In this document: piece after piece, positions 50,760-58,378 of the stretch
How the letters are laid out: every line of letters starts with the position of its first letter
Position numbering within the stretch: the first letter of the stretch is position 1
NCBI GenBank assembly: GCA_963817945.1
Contig: CAWFQH010000005.1
Coordinates: 310,001-374,000, forward strand
From: VRUE01 sp963817945
Lineage (GTDB): Bacteria; Actinomycetota; Thermoleophilia; Solirubrobacterales; 70-9
Reading direction: 5' to 3'
DNA: 64,000 nt
The notes under the pieces: model-generated
What the model was told of the DNA's origin: nothing
The model's input: the letters and a program-made list of their open reading frames with translations, nothing else
Databases searched by the model: none
Made by a program: the position numbers and the translations under genes

Positions 50760-50764
50760 GGCGC

Positions 50765-51520
50765 TCAACTTCCGTCTTCTCCCATCGCAAGGCGCTGGGA
50801 GAAGAGAACGGCCGATACCGCGGTCGCCAGATTGAGACTTGAGACGCCGGGAGCCATCGGAATCCCGTACCGCTCGTCGGCGCGTTTGAGCAGGTCGGCG
50901 CTGAGGCCGTCTCGCTCGGTGCCGAAGGCGAAGACGGCGCGCGGTGGCAGCTCCTGTGGGCGCAGCGAGCCGCCATCCGGGTCGATCGCGACCAGCGGCC
51001 GATCGCACGCAGGCAGCTCCTCGACCAAGGTGACGGGGAGAGCGAAATGGAGACCGGCGCCAGCCCTCAGCGCGTCCGGGTACCAGGGGTCGTTAAAGCC
51101 GGTGGCGAAGAGCCCGGCCGCGCCGGCGGCGGCCGCCACCCGCACGCAGGCGCCGAGGTTGCCGATGTTGCGCGGGTCCTCCAGCAGCACCAGCGGTGCC
51201 GGCCGCGGCTCGGCGAGGACGGCAGCGACGTCGACCCGCGGGCGGCGGGCGATCGCGACAACACCGGTACGCGGCATCAGCGGCACCAGCTCGGCCAGGG
51301 TCGCCTGCGGGACCGGCACGGTCCGCGCCGCCAGCTCGCCCGCCAGGTCAGGAGCCAGGTCGGCAGCCAGACGCTCCAGCTCGGAGGGATCGACAGCTAC
51401 CGCTTCGACGATCTCGGCGCCAAAGCGCAGCGCGTGCTTGAGGGCGTGGAAGCCCTCGACGACCGCCAGCGCGCGGTCGCGCCGAGCGCTCCTGAAGCGG
51501 CGAACCAGGTCGGCGTCCAC
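50765..51520 (-). CDS. TrmH/SpoU-family RNA 2'-O-methyltransferase
   Basis: A 251-residue SpoU methyltransferase. The trefoil-knot motifs are EDPRNIGNLGACVRVAAAAG (motif 1, residues about 114-133), FAFGTERDGLS (motif 2) and PMAPGVSSLNLATAVSAVLF (motif 3). The N-terminal 90 residues form the substrate-binding domain (ALAVVEGFHALKHAL). The start is GTG 51520. RNA target unknown (tRNA or 23S rRNA). It is divergent from the VOC gene by 56 bp. Confidence 0.88.
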   Translation of the reverse strand: MDADLVRRFRSARRDRALAVVEGFHALKHALRFGAEIVEAVAVDPSELERLAADLAPDLAGELAARTVPVPQATLAELVPLMPRTGVVAIARRPRVDVAAVLAEPRPAPLVLLEDPRNIGNLGACVRVAAAAGAAGLFATGFNDPWYPDALRAGAGLHFALPVTLVEELPACDRPLVAIDPDGGSLRPQELPPRAVFAFGTERDGLSADLLKRADERYGIPMAPGVSSLNLATAVSAVLFSQRLAMGEDGS

Positions 51521-51576
51521 GCCGGCATCATGACGCGGAACGTTTGGGCCCGGTGCGGCTCGGTTAGCCTGACGTC

Positions 51577-51963
51577 ATACCCCGCTTCCTCCACACCTGC
51601 TACCGAATCGGCGAGATCGATCGCTCCGTCGCCTTCTACGAGAAGCTCGGCTTCGAGGAGCGGCGGCGGATGCCGATTGGCGATGAGGCGATCAACGTGT
51701 TCATGGGCCTGCCCGGCGAAGGCGACTGGCTGGAGCTGACCTACAACCACGGCGTCGACTCCTACGACCTCGGCACCGGCTACAACCACATCGCCCTCCT
51801 GGTCGACGACCTCGACGCAACTATCGAGCAGCTTGCCGCCGACGGCGTCGAGCCCGAAAAGCCGCCCTACCGCCCCGGCGGCCGCACCGAAGGGCACCGA
51901 ATCTGCTTCTTCCGCGACCCCGACGGCTACCGGATCGAGCTGATCGAGAAGCAGCCCACCTAG
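51577..51963 (+). CDS. VOC/glyoxalase-family protein with ATA at the expected start
   Basis: A 128-residue vicinal-oxygen-chelate protein like lactoylglutathione lyase. Complete domain: FLHTCYRIGEIDRSVAFYEK (first metal ligand His at about residue 5), LELTYNHGVDSYDLG, GYNHIALLVDDLDATIEQLA, and FRDPDGYRIELIEK with Glu. In frame, the family start falls on ATA 51577 (I-P-R-F-L-H); a TAG stop lies 12 bp upstream (51565) and no ATG, GTG or TTG intervenes. The first in-frame canonical start is ATG 51670, which would delete the first beta-alpha unit and the His. Either an ATA start, a mutation or a sequence error. Confidence 0.65.
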   Translation: MPRFLHTCYRIGEIDRSVAFYEKLGFEERRRMPIGDEAINVFMGLPGEGDWLELTYNHGVDSYDLGTGYNHIALLVDDLDATIEQLAADGVEPEKPPYRPGGRTEGHRICFFRDPDGYRIELIEKQPT

Positions 51964-52049
51964 AAGTGCCACGCGGGATTCGCCCCGTACGAGCGGAACG
52001 CGTTAGCCTCATTGCGTGGGTTTCCGTAACCAAGGAGGGATGGCTGCTG

Positions 52050-52310
52050 ATGCCGGGATTCTTTATTCATGACTTCACCGATCACCAAGGATTCGAGCAG
52101 GTTGTACCCGCGCCGGGAACCGGCCCTTGGAGCATCGTCCTCGCATCCATATGCGAGCTCACCGTCCCCGGTGGTACGCCATTTCAGGGTGCGGCGAGCA
52201 TGGAGATTCATAACATCACCCCTGAGAACGGTACGGTGAGGGTCCGGGGATTCATTGGTTTGGATTCGAACATCAGGGCCCGGCTGCATGTCTTCAGAGC
52301 GGCTCCCTGA
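52050..52310 (+). CDS. Hypothetical 86-residue protein, base composition atypical
   Basis: ATG 52050 has AAGGAGGG nearby. The 86-residue product (FFIHDFTDHQGFEQVVPAPG onward) is short and beta-rich, with no signal peptide. The segment is visibly poorer in GC than its neighbours and has third-codon positions less GC-rich. No family recognised. It may be an acquired fragment. Confidence 0.45.
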   Translation: MPGFFIHDFTDHQGFEQVVPAPGTGPWSIVLASICELTVPGGTPFQGAASMEIHNITPENGTVRVRGFIGLDSNIRARLHVFRAAP

Positions 52311-52341
52311 ACCAGTACCTCTGAAGCTGCTAGTTACTGAA

Positions 52342-52943
52342 ATGGGCGATTTCATAGCAAGGGCAGGATAGATCCCGGCGCCCAGGTCGAGGCTGTCGAG
52401 GCGCTGCTCGTCGACCTGCAAGGACGGTACGCAACCTGGAGGGACGCTTGGACCGCATGGACCGATCGGGCTCCGGCCTACGCGGTCTTGGCTCCGCCCT
52501 TGCCGATCTTGATCTAGGAGATCGAATCCGGCGATCTCGACACCGACGTCGGCGGCGCCGACGATCCCGCTGACCAGGTCTACTTCGCCGTCCGCGACGG
52601 AGGCTCATCAAGATCGGCAAGGGCGGAGCAGGAGGACGGGCGGATCGGCGGTAATAACGTCCAGGTCGTCGCCGGCTGCCCCGACCGGCCACGCTACCGC
52701 CTCGACGAGGAAGTAGCTGTCTGGCTGCCCTCGGGGTGGTGGCTTTCCTTCCGCAACCAGTTCGCTCGGGCACCGGGGGTGGCCGGCGCAATCGTCGACT
52801 CCGTCGCAGATGAGCTTTCCACGATCACCGAGTCGGCTTCCCTCGCGAGAGGCCCCGCGGCGGAAGAGGTCACGCGCACGCTCTTCTCGATGACCTTCGA
52901 GGCCACCGGACCGAGCCATTGGGCCCACGCCAGCCAGCAGTGA
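52342..52943 (+). pseudogene. Decayed gene of unknown family
   Basis: The frame ending at TGA 52941 is open back to 52518 and includes a plausible protein (YRLDEEVAVWLPSGWWLSFR, VADELSTITESASLA). In the same frame a TAG occurs at 52515-52517, preceded by AQVEAVEALLVDLQGRYATW. No in-frame start exists further upstream; an ATG at 52342 is in another frame. The TAG lies next to one arm of a 23-bp inverted repeat. Coding potential in the right half looks real, but no family is recognised. The remaining bases of 52311-53012 hold nothing else I can support. Confidence 0.45.
52491..52629. repeat. 23-bp perfect inverted repeat bounding 93 bp
   Basis: GCTCCGCCCTTGCCGATCTT plus GAT at 52491-52513 is exactly complementary to 52607-52629. 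The 93 bp between them contain the reading frame's TAG. This could be a small mobile element, an inverted duplication or a hairpin. Confidence 0.7.
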
Positions 52944-53012
52944 GGCACGCCCGGGCCGAGCGCACCACCGCCAAGCAGGTTTGATCGCTGCGCGCGCGGG
53001 AAATCAACCCGC

Positions 53013-53888
53013 ATGCGGAGGAGACCGCTGCAGTCGCGTACGCTCGGGGCCACCACCGTCCTGGCGCTGGCCGCCTTCGTCGCCGCGCTCCTCGTCGCTT
53101 CGCCGGCGCAGACGGCGCCTGGCGACATCGCCGACCTGGCCCTGACCAAGACCGACAGCCCCGACCCGGTCACGGTCGACACCACTCTCACCTACACGAT
53201 CGTCGTCTCCAACCTCGGCCCACAGGGCGCCACCGAGGTGACCGTCACCGACCGCCTGCCCGCTCAGGTCCATTTCGTCTCAGCGGCGGCGAGCAGCGGC
53301 AACTGCGAGCGCAGCGGCAGGCGGATCACCTGCCAGGTCGGCAATCTCAGCGCCGCTCCGGGTCCGGGCGACACCGCGACCATCACCCTGCAGGTGATCC
53401 CGACCCGGGCAGGGACGATCGAGAACACCGTCTCCGTCGATAGCGTCGAGAACGACCTCGCCTCGTTCAACGACAGCGCCACCGCCTCGACCCAGGTCAT
53501 CGAGGCGCCCCGCACGAGCAGTTGCCGCGGCGTCGCCGCGACGATCGTCGGCACCGGCGGCGGCGACAGCCTCACCGGCACCGGCGGGCCCGACGTGATC
53601 GCCGCCCTGGGAGGCAACGACTCGATCATCGGCCTCAGCGGCCGCGACCTGGTCTGCGCCGGCGGCGGCAACGACCGCGTCGTCGTCGGAGCGGCGGCCG
53701 ACCGGGTCTTCGGCGGTGCCGGCCTCGACCGCCTCTTCGGCCGCGGCGGTCCGGACCTCCTCGCCGGCAACCCCGGCGCCGACGTCCTGCGAGGCGAAGG
53801 CGGGGCCGACCGCCTGCGCGGCGGCCGCGGCTTCGACCGTTGTGTCGGCGGAGCCGGCCTCGACCGCGTGCGCGGTTGCGAGCGCTGA
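53013..53888 (+). CDS. Exported DUF11 plus RTX-like repeat protein
   Basis: A 291-residue exported protein. Sec signal: TLGATTVLALAAFVAALLVA. A DUF11 domain (DLALTKTDSPDPVTVDTTLT, TVTDRLPAQVHFVSAA) covers residues about 40-165. From about 175 there are RTX-type calcium-binding nonapeptide repeats with Gly-Gly-x-Asp steps (TGTGGPDVIAALGGNDSIIG, GGAGLDRLFGRGGPDLLAG). It is probably secreted and folds on binding calcium. No enzyme motif seen. It stands alone between the decayed segment and glnK. Confidence 0.85.
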   Translation: MRRRPLQSRTLGATTVLALAAFVAALLVASPAQTAPGDIADLALTKTDSPDPVTVDTTLTYTIVVSNLGPQGATEVTVTDRLPAQVHFVSAAASSGNCERSGRRITCQVGNLSAAPGPGDTATITLQVIPTRAGTIENTVSVDSVENDLASFNDSATASTQVIEAPRTSSCRGVAATIVGTGGGDSLTGTGGPDVIAALGGNDSIIGLSGRDLVCAGGGNDRVVVGAAADRVFGGAGLDRLFGRGGPDLLAGNPGADVLRGEGGADRLRGGRGFDRCVGGAGLDRVRGCER

Positions 53889-53988
53889 GCGAGTTCGCTC
53901 CCAGGGCGGGATTGCCGAGAACAGCGCGTTCCAGAACAGATCGCTAGGCTCCCAGCCGCTCTAGCTTGGGAACGGAAGAGGGAGGATC

Positions 53989-54348
53989 GTGAAACTGGTG
54001 ATCGGCATCGTGCGCCCAGAGAAGGCAAACGACGTGCTGGAAGCGCTGTACCGGGCTGAGGTTCGCGGCGTATCGATCAGTCGCGTCGAGGGGCACGGCG
54101 GCGAGCTCGAGCGCGTCGAGACCTACCGCGGCACCACCGTCAAGATGGGCCTTTCGGACAAGGTCCGCTTCGAGGTCGCGGTCTCCGACTCGTTTGTCGA
54201 AACGACGGTCCAGGCCCTCTGCGAGGGCGCGCGAACCGGCGAGGTCGGCGACGGCAAGATCTTCGTCGTCCCGCTTGAGCAGGCGGTCCGCATCCGCACC
54301 GGCGAGTCCGACGAGGCGGCCGTCACCCCGGTGGTGAAGCAACTATGA
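53989..54348 (+). CDS. glnK: PII nitrogen regulatory protein
   Basis: A 119-residue PII protein from GTG 53989 with an AGGGAGG ribosome site. PII signatures: VKLVIGIVRPEKANDVLEAL, the T-loop stretch VETYRGTTVKMGLSDKVRFE and GDGKIFVVPLEQAVRIRTGE. Aligned with E. coli GlnB, the modifiable Tyr51 is replaced by Val and Gln39 by Glu, so control by uridylylation or adenylylation at Tyr51 is absent. The ATGA overlap with amtB shows co-translation; PII normally blocks the Amt channel when nitrogen is ample. Confidence 0.93.
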   Translation: MKLVIGIVRPEKANDVLEALYRAEVRGVSISRVEGHGGELERVETYRGTTVKMGLSDKVRFEVAVSDSFVETTVQALCEGARTGEVGDGKIFVVPLEQAVRIRTGESDEAAVTPVVKQL

Positions 54349-55649
54349 GCGCTCTCGTCTCCGCCCTCCCGATCGCCCAGGTCGACACCGGCGACACCGC
54401 CTGGATGCTTACCGCCACGGCGCTGGTCCTGCTGATGACCTTCGCCCTCGGCCTCTTCTACGCCGGCCTGGTGCGAGCCAAGAACACCCTCAACACCTTC
54501 ATGATGTGCGTCGCTGCGGTTGCAATCGCCGCGGTCACCTGGGCGCTGATCGGCTACTCGCTCGCCTTCGACGGCGAAGGGGCGATAGTCGGCGGGCTCG
54601 GGCACTTCGCGCTCAACGGCGTCGACTTCGAACCGCGCGGCGAAGGAACGATCCCGCACCTGCTCTTCATGGCCTTCCAGGGGACCTTCTGCATCATCAC
54701 CGTCGCCCTGATCGCCGGCGCAGTGGTCGAGCGGATGCGCTTCGGCGCCTTCATGGTCTTCGCGGCGCTGTGGTCAGTCCTCGTCTACGCCGTCCTCGCC
54801 CACTGGGCCTTCGGCGGCGGCTGGCTTGCCGAGCAGGGGACGCTCGACTTCGCCGGCGGCGTTCCGGTCGAGATGGGCTCCGGCTTCTCGGCGCTGGCCG
54901 CGGCACTCGTCGTCGGCGCGCGCAAAGACTACGGCCGCCAGGCGCTCCTCCCCCACAACGCCGTCTACGTGCTCGTCGGCGCCGGCCTGCTCTGGTTCGG
55001 CTGGTTCGGCTTCAACGGTGGCAGCGGACTCTCGGCCGGCAACTCCAGCGTGCTGGCCTTCGTCAACACCCTGCTGACCCCGGCCTGCGCCCTGCTCACC
55101 TGGTTCGTTTTCGACCTGATCCGCGGTCGCCGTGTGACCGCGATCGGCGCCGCCACCGCGATCATCGTCGGCTGCGTCCTGATCACCCCGGCGGGCGGCT
55201 TCATCAGCCCCGGCTGGGCGATGGCGCTCGGCTTCCTCGGCGCGATCCCCTGCTACCTGGTGATCATGTGGCGACCGCGCACCCGCGTCGACGAGACCCT
55301 CGACGTGCTCGCCGCCCACGGCATCGCCGGTTTCACCGGCATCCTCTTCCTCGGCCTGGTCGCCCAGATCGGCTGGAACGGAGTCGCCGACGGGCTCTTC
55401 TACGGCGACGCCGGCCAGTTCTGGTCGCAGGTCGTGGCCGCGGTGGTGACGCCGGTCTACGCCTTTGTCGGCACCTTCGTCCTGCTGAAGCTGGTCGGTG
55501 CAGTGATGCCGCTGCGGGCGACCGAGCACGACGAGGCAGTTGGCATGGACGTCGTCTACCACGGCGAGGAGGCCTACGCCAGCGGCGAGGGCGCGATCCT
55601 GGTCGCGCCCGATGCCGATGGCGAGATCTTGGTGGCGGACCCGGGCTGA
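54345..55649 (+). CDS. amtB: Ammonium transporter, twin-His variant
   Basis: A 434-residue Amt/Mep/Rh channel with about eleven helices. Marks: TFALGLFYAGLVRAKNTLNT, FQGTFCIITVALIAGAVVER, HWAFGGGWLAEQGTLDFAGG, HNAVYVLVGAGLLWFGWFGF and AAHGIAGFTGILFLG. The second pore His is kept (AAHGIAG), but the first twin-His position, normally VVHIN after DFAGG, reads VPVEMGSG, so His is replaced by Glu. Such Glu variants are known in some fungal Mep proteins and shift transport behaviour. It overlaps glnK by ATGA. Confidence 0.92.
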   Translation: MSALVSALPIAQVDTGDTAWMLTATALVLLMTFALGLFYAGLVRAKNTLNTFMMCVAAVAIAAVTWALIGYSLAFDGEGAIVGGLGHFALNGVDFEPRGEGTIPHLLFMAFQGTFCIITVALIAGAVVERMRFGAFMVFAALWSVLVYAVLAHWAFGGGWLAEQGTLDFAGGVPVEMGSGFSALAAALVVGARKDYGRQALLPHNAVYVLVGAGLLWFGWFGFNGGSGLSAGNSSVLAFVNTLLTPACALLTWFVFDLIRGRRVTAIGAATAIIVGCVLITPAGGFISPGWAMALGFLGAIPCYLVIMWRPRTRVDETLDVLAAHGIAGFTGILFLGLVAQIGWNGVADGLFYGDAGQFWSQVVAAVVTPVYAFVGTFVLLKLVGAVMPLRATEHDEAVGMDVVYHGEEAYASGEGAILVAPDADGEILVADPG

Positions 55650-55682
55650 GCCCGGGTCGTGCCGCCCTATCCTGAGGCGGCG

Positions 55683-56000
55683 ATGGCCAACTACCTTCAG
55701 GTTCTTACGACCGCTGGCTCCGAGGAGGAGGCCGAGCGGATCGCGGCGGCGCTGGTGGAGCGGCGCCTCGCGGCCTGCGTGCAAACCGTCGGTCCAATTG
55801 CCAGCCGCTACCGCTGGCAGGGGAAGGTCGAGACCGCGCGCGAGTGGCTCTGCTTGGCGAAGACCGAGGCGGGGCGGTACCGGGATCTGGAGGCGGCGAT
55901 CCGCGAGCTGCACTCCTACGAGGAGCCGGAGATCGTCGCCACCCCGATCGTCGCCGGCAGTCAGGGCTACCTGGACTGGATCGGCGCCAACCTGAAGTAG
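55683..56000 (+). CDS. cutA: CutA1 family protein
   Basis: A 105-residue CutA1 protein. ATG 55683 gives ANYLQVLTTAGSEEEAERIA, and the family marks RRLAACVQTVGPIASRYRWQ and HSYEEPEIVATPIVAGSQGY follow. CutA1 forms stable trimers and was linked to divalent-metal tolerance, though its exact function is debated. It lies 33 bp after amtB, with which it may be co-transcribed, and ends 10 bp before the convergent multicopper oxidase. Confidence 0.92.
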   Translation: MANYLQVLTTAGSEEEAERIAAALVERRLAACVQTVGPIASRYRWQGKVETAREWLCLAKTEAGRYRDLEAAIRELHSYEEPEIVATPIVAGSQGYLDWIGANLK

Positions 56001-56010
56001 CCGCGTCCGG

Positions 56011-57585
56011 TCAGGCCTTGACGACCTCGAACTGGCTCATCAGGCCGTGGTCCTCGTGGTCGAGCATGTGGCAGTGGATCACGAACTTGCCGGGGTGATC
56101 GGCGAAATGGCCGGCGACCAGGATTCGTTCACCGGGGTAGACGAAGAAGGTCTCCTTGAGGCAGTCTTCCCAGGGCGGCGGTTTCGTGCCGTCGCGCGCG
56201 ATCAGGTACCAATCGGTGTGGTGCAGGTGCATCAGGTGGGCGACGCCGGTGCGGTTGACGAACTCCCAGGTCTCGGTCGTGCCGAGCACCGGCAAAGCGT
56301 CTGCGCGGGCGGGGTTGAAGGTGCGGCCGTTGATCAGCCAGGTGGGCCGGAAGAGGCCGCCAATCGAGATCGTCCAGGTCCGGTCCGGCGTGCGCGAGAC
56401 GTGCTTCGTCCAGCCCGGCAGCGGCCGCAGCGAGCGCGGCACCCGGGTGCGATCGGGGACGCGGCGCGAGCCGACGCGGAACTGCATCAGCGCCCCCGCG
56501 TAGGGTTTCGATCCGGCACCCCCGCGGCGATTGGCACGCCCGCCGCTGCGCAGTTCCACCGACTGCCCGGCCGCGCCGGCGAAGTCGACTATCGCCTCGG
56601 CTCGCTCGCCCGGCCCGAGCAGGATCTCCCGCCGCGGGACCGGCCTCGGCATCAGGCCGCTGTCGGTACCGATCTGCAGCAGTTGTGCCCCATTGGAGAG
56701 GTGGAGGTTGTAAGGGCGGAAGTGGGAGGCGTTGAGGATGCGCAGCCGGTGGCGCTGGGGCGCGACCCTGTGGTGTGGCAGATAGGCGCCGTTGACGAGG
56801 ACGCGGGCACCGATCACCCCGTCGCCGGGAGGCCGGCGACCGCTGAACGGATCCGTCAGCTGGTTGTGGCGGTCGAAGGAGCGGTCGGCGATCATCAGTG
56901 GGATGTCCCGCTCGCCAGCTGGTAGGGGCAGAGACTCGTCGAGCGCATCGTCGACGATCCACATCCCGGCGAGGCCGTTCCAGATGTTGCGCGCCGTGCG
57001 ATCGAGGCGGTGATCGTGGTACCACTGCATTGCGGCCCGTTCCGGGCGGCCATTCTCAAGCAGGTCGTAGACGTAAGTTTTCCGCCCGCCGGGCTCGATC
57101 AGGCAGTCGTTGCCGGAGGCGCGGCGGGAGAGCCCCCGCGGAACGTCGCAGTAGAAGGATCTGGGCTGGGCACGGGTCAGGCCGCCTGGCTGACCGTCGA
57201 ACCGGGCGCGGTTGTGGCCTCCGTGCAGGTGCACGGTCAACTCGCCCGCCTCACGCGGCAGCCGGTGGTGGAAGGTGACCTCGGTCCGCTGCCCGGCTGG
57301 TCGGCGGACCGTCGGCCCGGGAAAGGTCCCGCCGTAGGTCCAGAGCATGGTCTTGCGACCGGGCAGGATCTGCTGTTCCGCCTCGCGGATCGGAATCTCG
57401 AGATGCGCCTGACGCAGCTCCTCGGGGATCGGCAGCGGCGCTCGGAAGGGGACGGCGGCGGTGCCCGACGCGGCAGCGCCCGAACGAGCGGGTGCGTCGG
57501 GCGCCGCCAGAGCGCGCAGGTCGATCGGCAGCAGTGCCGCGACAGCGCCTCCGCCCAGGGCGCCGAGGAAGGCTCGGCGCCCCAG
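56011..57585 (-). CDS. Multicopper oxidase, Tat-exported, no canonical start
   Basis: A three-cupredoxin laccase/bilirubin-oxidase-like enzyme. Copper ligands: HLHGGHNRARFDG, WYHDHRLDRTARNIWNGLAG, HLMHLHHTDWYLIA and IHCHMLDHEDHGLM (type 1 Cys and trinuclear His). The first ATG in frame is 57348, which would remove the export signal. Upstream the frame continues PPRLGRRAFLGALGGG and AVAALLPIDLRALAAP, a good twin-arginine signal, but no ATG/GTG/TTG exists there. A CTG at 57585 gives MGRRAFLG. It lies 32 bp after the cupredoxin gene. Possible role: oxidation of copper, manganese or phenols outside the membrane. Confidence 0.85.
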   Translation of the reverse strand: MGRRAFLGALGGGAVAALLPIDLRALAAPDAPARSGAAASGTAAVPFRAPLPIPEELRQAHLEIPIREAEQQILPGRKTMLWTYGGTFPGPTVRRPAGQRTEVTFHHRLPREAGELTVHLHGGHNRARFDGQPGGLTRAQPRSFYCDVPRGLSRRASGNDCLIEPGGRKTYVYDLLENGRPERAAMQWYHDHRLDRTARNIWNGLAGMWIVDDALDESLPLPAGERDIPLMIADRSFDRHNQLTDPFSGRRPPGDGVIGARVLVNGAYLPHHRVAPQRHRLRILNASHFRPYNLHLSNGAQLLQIGTDSGLMPRPVPRREILLGPGERAEAIVDFAGAAGQSVELRSGGRANRRGGAGSKPYAGALMQFRVGSRRVPDRTRVPRSLRPLPGWTKHVSRTPDRTWTISIGGLFRPTWLINGRTFNPARADALPVLGTTETWEFVNRTGVAHLMHLHHTDWYLIARDGTKPPPWEDCLKETFFVYPGERILVAGHFADHPGKFVIHCHMLDHEDHGLMSQFEVVKA

Positions 57586-57617
57586 GCGAGGCGGAGACTG
57601 CGGGGACTCGTCCGTCG

Positions 57618-58178
57618 CTAGCCCCCGGGCAGAACGTTGATCGACCCCTGCATGGCGGGATGGATCGCGCAGAGGAAGTAGACCCTCGTCGCCCCGGCGG
57701 AGGTGTCGAAGGCGGTCGACTGGCTGATCGAGGTGCCCGGTTTTTCACCCGTGAACCAGGAGTCGCCCTTCTTGCTGACGCTGCCGGACGTGTCCCAGCC
57801 CGCGACGCCCGCATCTGCCGGGTTCTCTTTCACCGGCCCGTTGCCTTTGACGCCGTGCCAGGAGGCGATCGCTTTGCAGATGTGGGCTTTGGTGAAGCAG
57901 AGCTGGCGCGCTTTGGCGGTCTTCGGCAGCGAGGCTTTGGTGACGAGCGAGAAGGTGTGGGGACCGAATTTGCGCGGATCGCTCTGGTTGACCACCTTCA
58001 GCTCTTCGCCGTTGACGATCGTTTTCGGCGCGACGAAGCGGAGGCCCTGTTTGTCGCCCTTCATGAGAACAGTTGGGGCGGCGAGCGCCGAGCTGGAGAT
58101 CCCGAGCAAGGCAAAAGCCGTCACACCGACGACCAGCATCGCCCGGATCGGGCCACGGCGGGAATGAAGTTGGTTCAC
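57618..58178 (-). CDS. Exported cupredoxin (blue copper protein)
   Basis: A 186-residue exported protein from GTG 58178, with AAAGGA upstream. The Sec signal is MLVVGVTAFALLGISSSALA. The type 1 copper site is apparent: KFGPHTFSLV (His) and YFLCAIHPAMQG (Cys, His, Met). An extra loop with paired Cys (LCFTKAHICKAIASWHG) and a Gly-rich stretch are inserted in the middle. It is followed on the same strand by a multicopper oxidase, so it probably hands electrons to or receives them from that enzyme. Confidence 0.85.
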   Translation of the reverse strand: MNQLHSRRGPIRAMLVVGVTAFALLGISSSALAAPTVLMKGDKQGLRFVAPKTIVNGEELKVVNQSDPRKFGPHTFSLVTKASLPKTAKARQLCFTKAHICKAIASWHGVKGNGPVKENPADAGVAGWDTSGSVSKKGDSWFTGEKPGTSISQSTAFDTSAGATRVYFLCAIHPAMQGSINVLPGG

Positions 58179-58300
58179 GTTTTGATCCTTTCCGCGCCGC
58201 GTGTAGCGACGCAATCCTGCAAGCGAGGTAGCGAAGAACGGTAGAGGCTTACAGACCGACGCTCAAGCTGCGTTTCCCATCCTCAAGGTACGGGATGTTT

Positions 58301-58334
58301 ACACAGATTATTTGCTTACAGTGGGGATCTGTGT
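58301..58334. promoter_or_regulatory. Inverted repeat upstream of the subtilase gene
   Basis: ACACAGAT (58301-58308) and ATCTGTGT (58327-58334) form an 8-bp palindrome with an 18-bp spacer, in an AT-rich stretch (58290-58345) between the cupredoxin gene and the subtilase. The distance to the start (45 bp) fits an operator near a promoter. Confidence 0.45.
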
Positions 58335-58378
58335 TTTGATCGGCGCCGTTGGGCGGCGCACAGTGGCTGCCCCATGGC

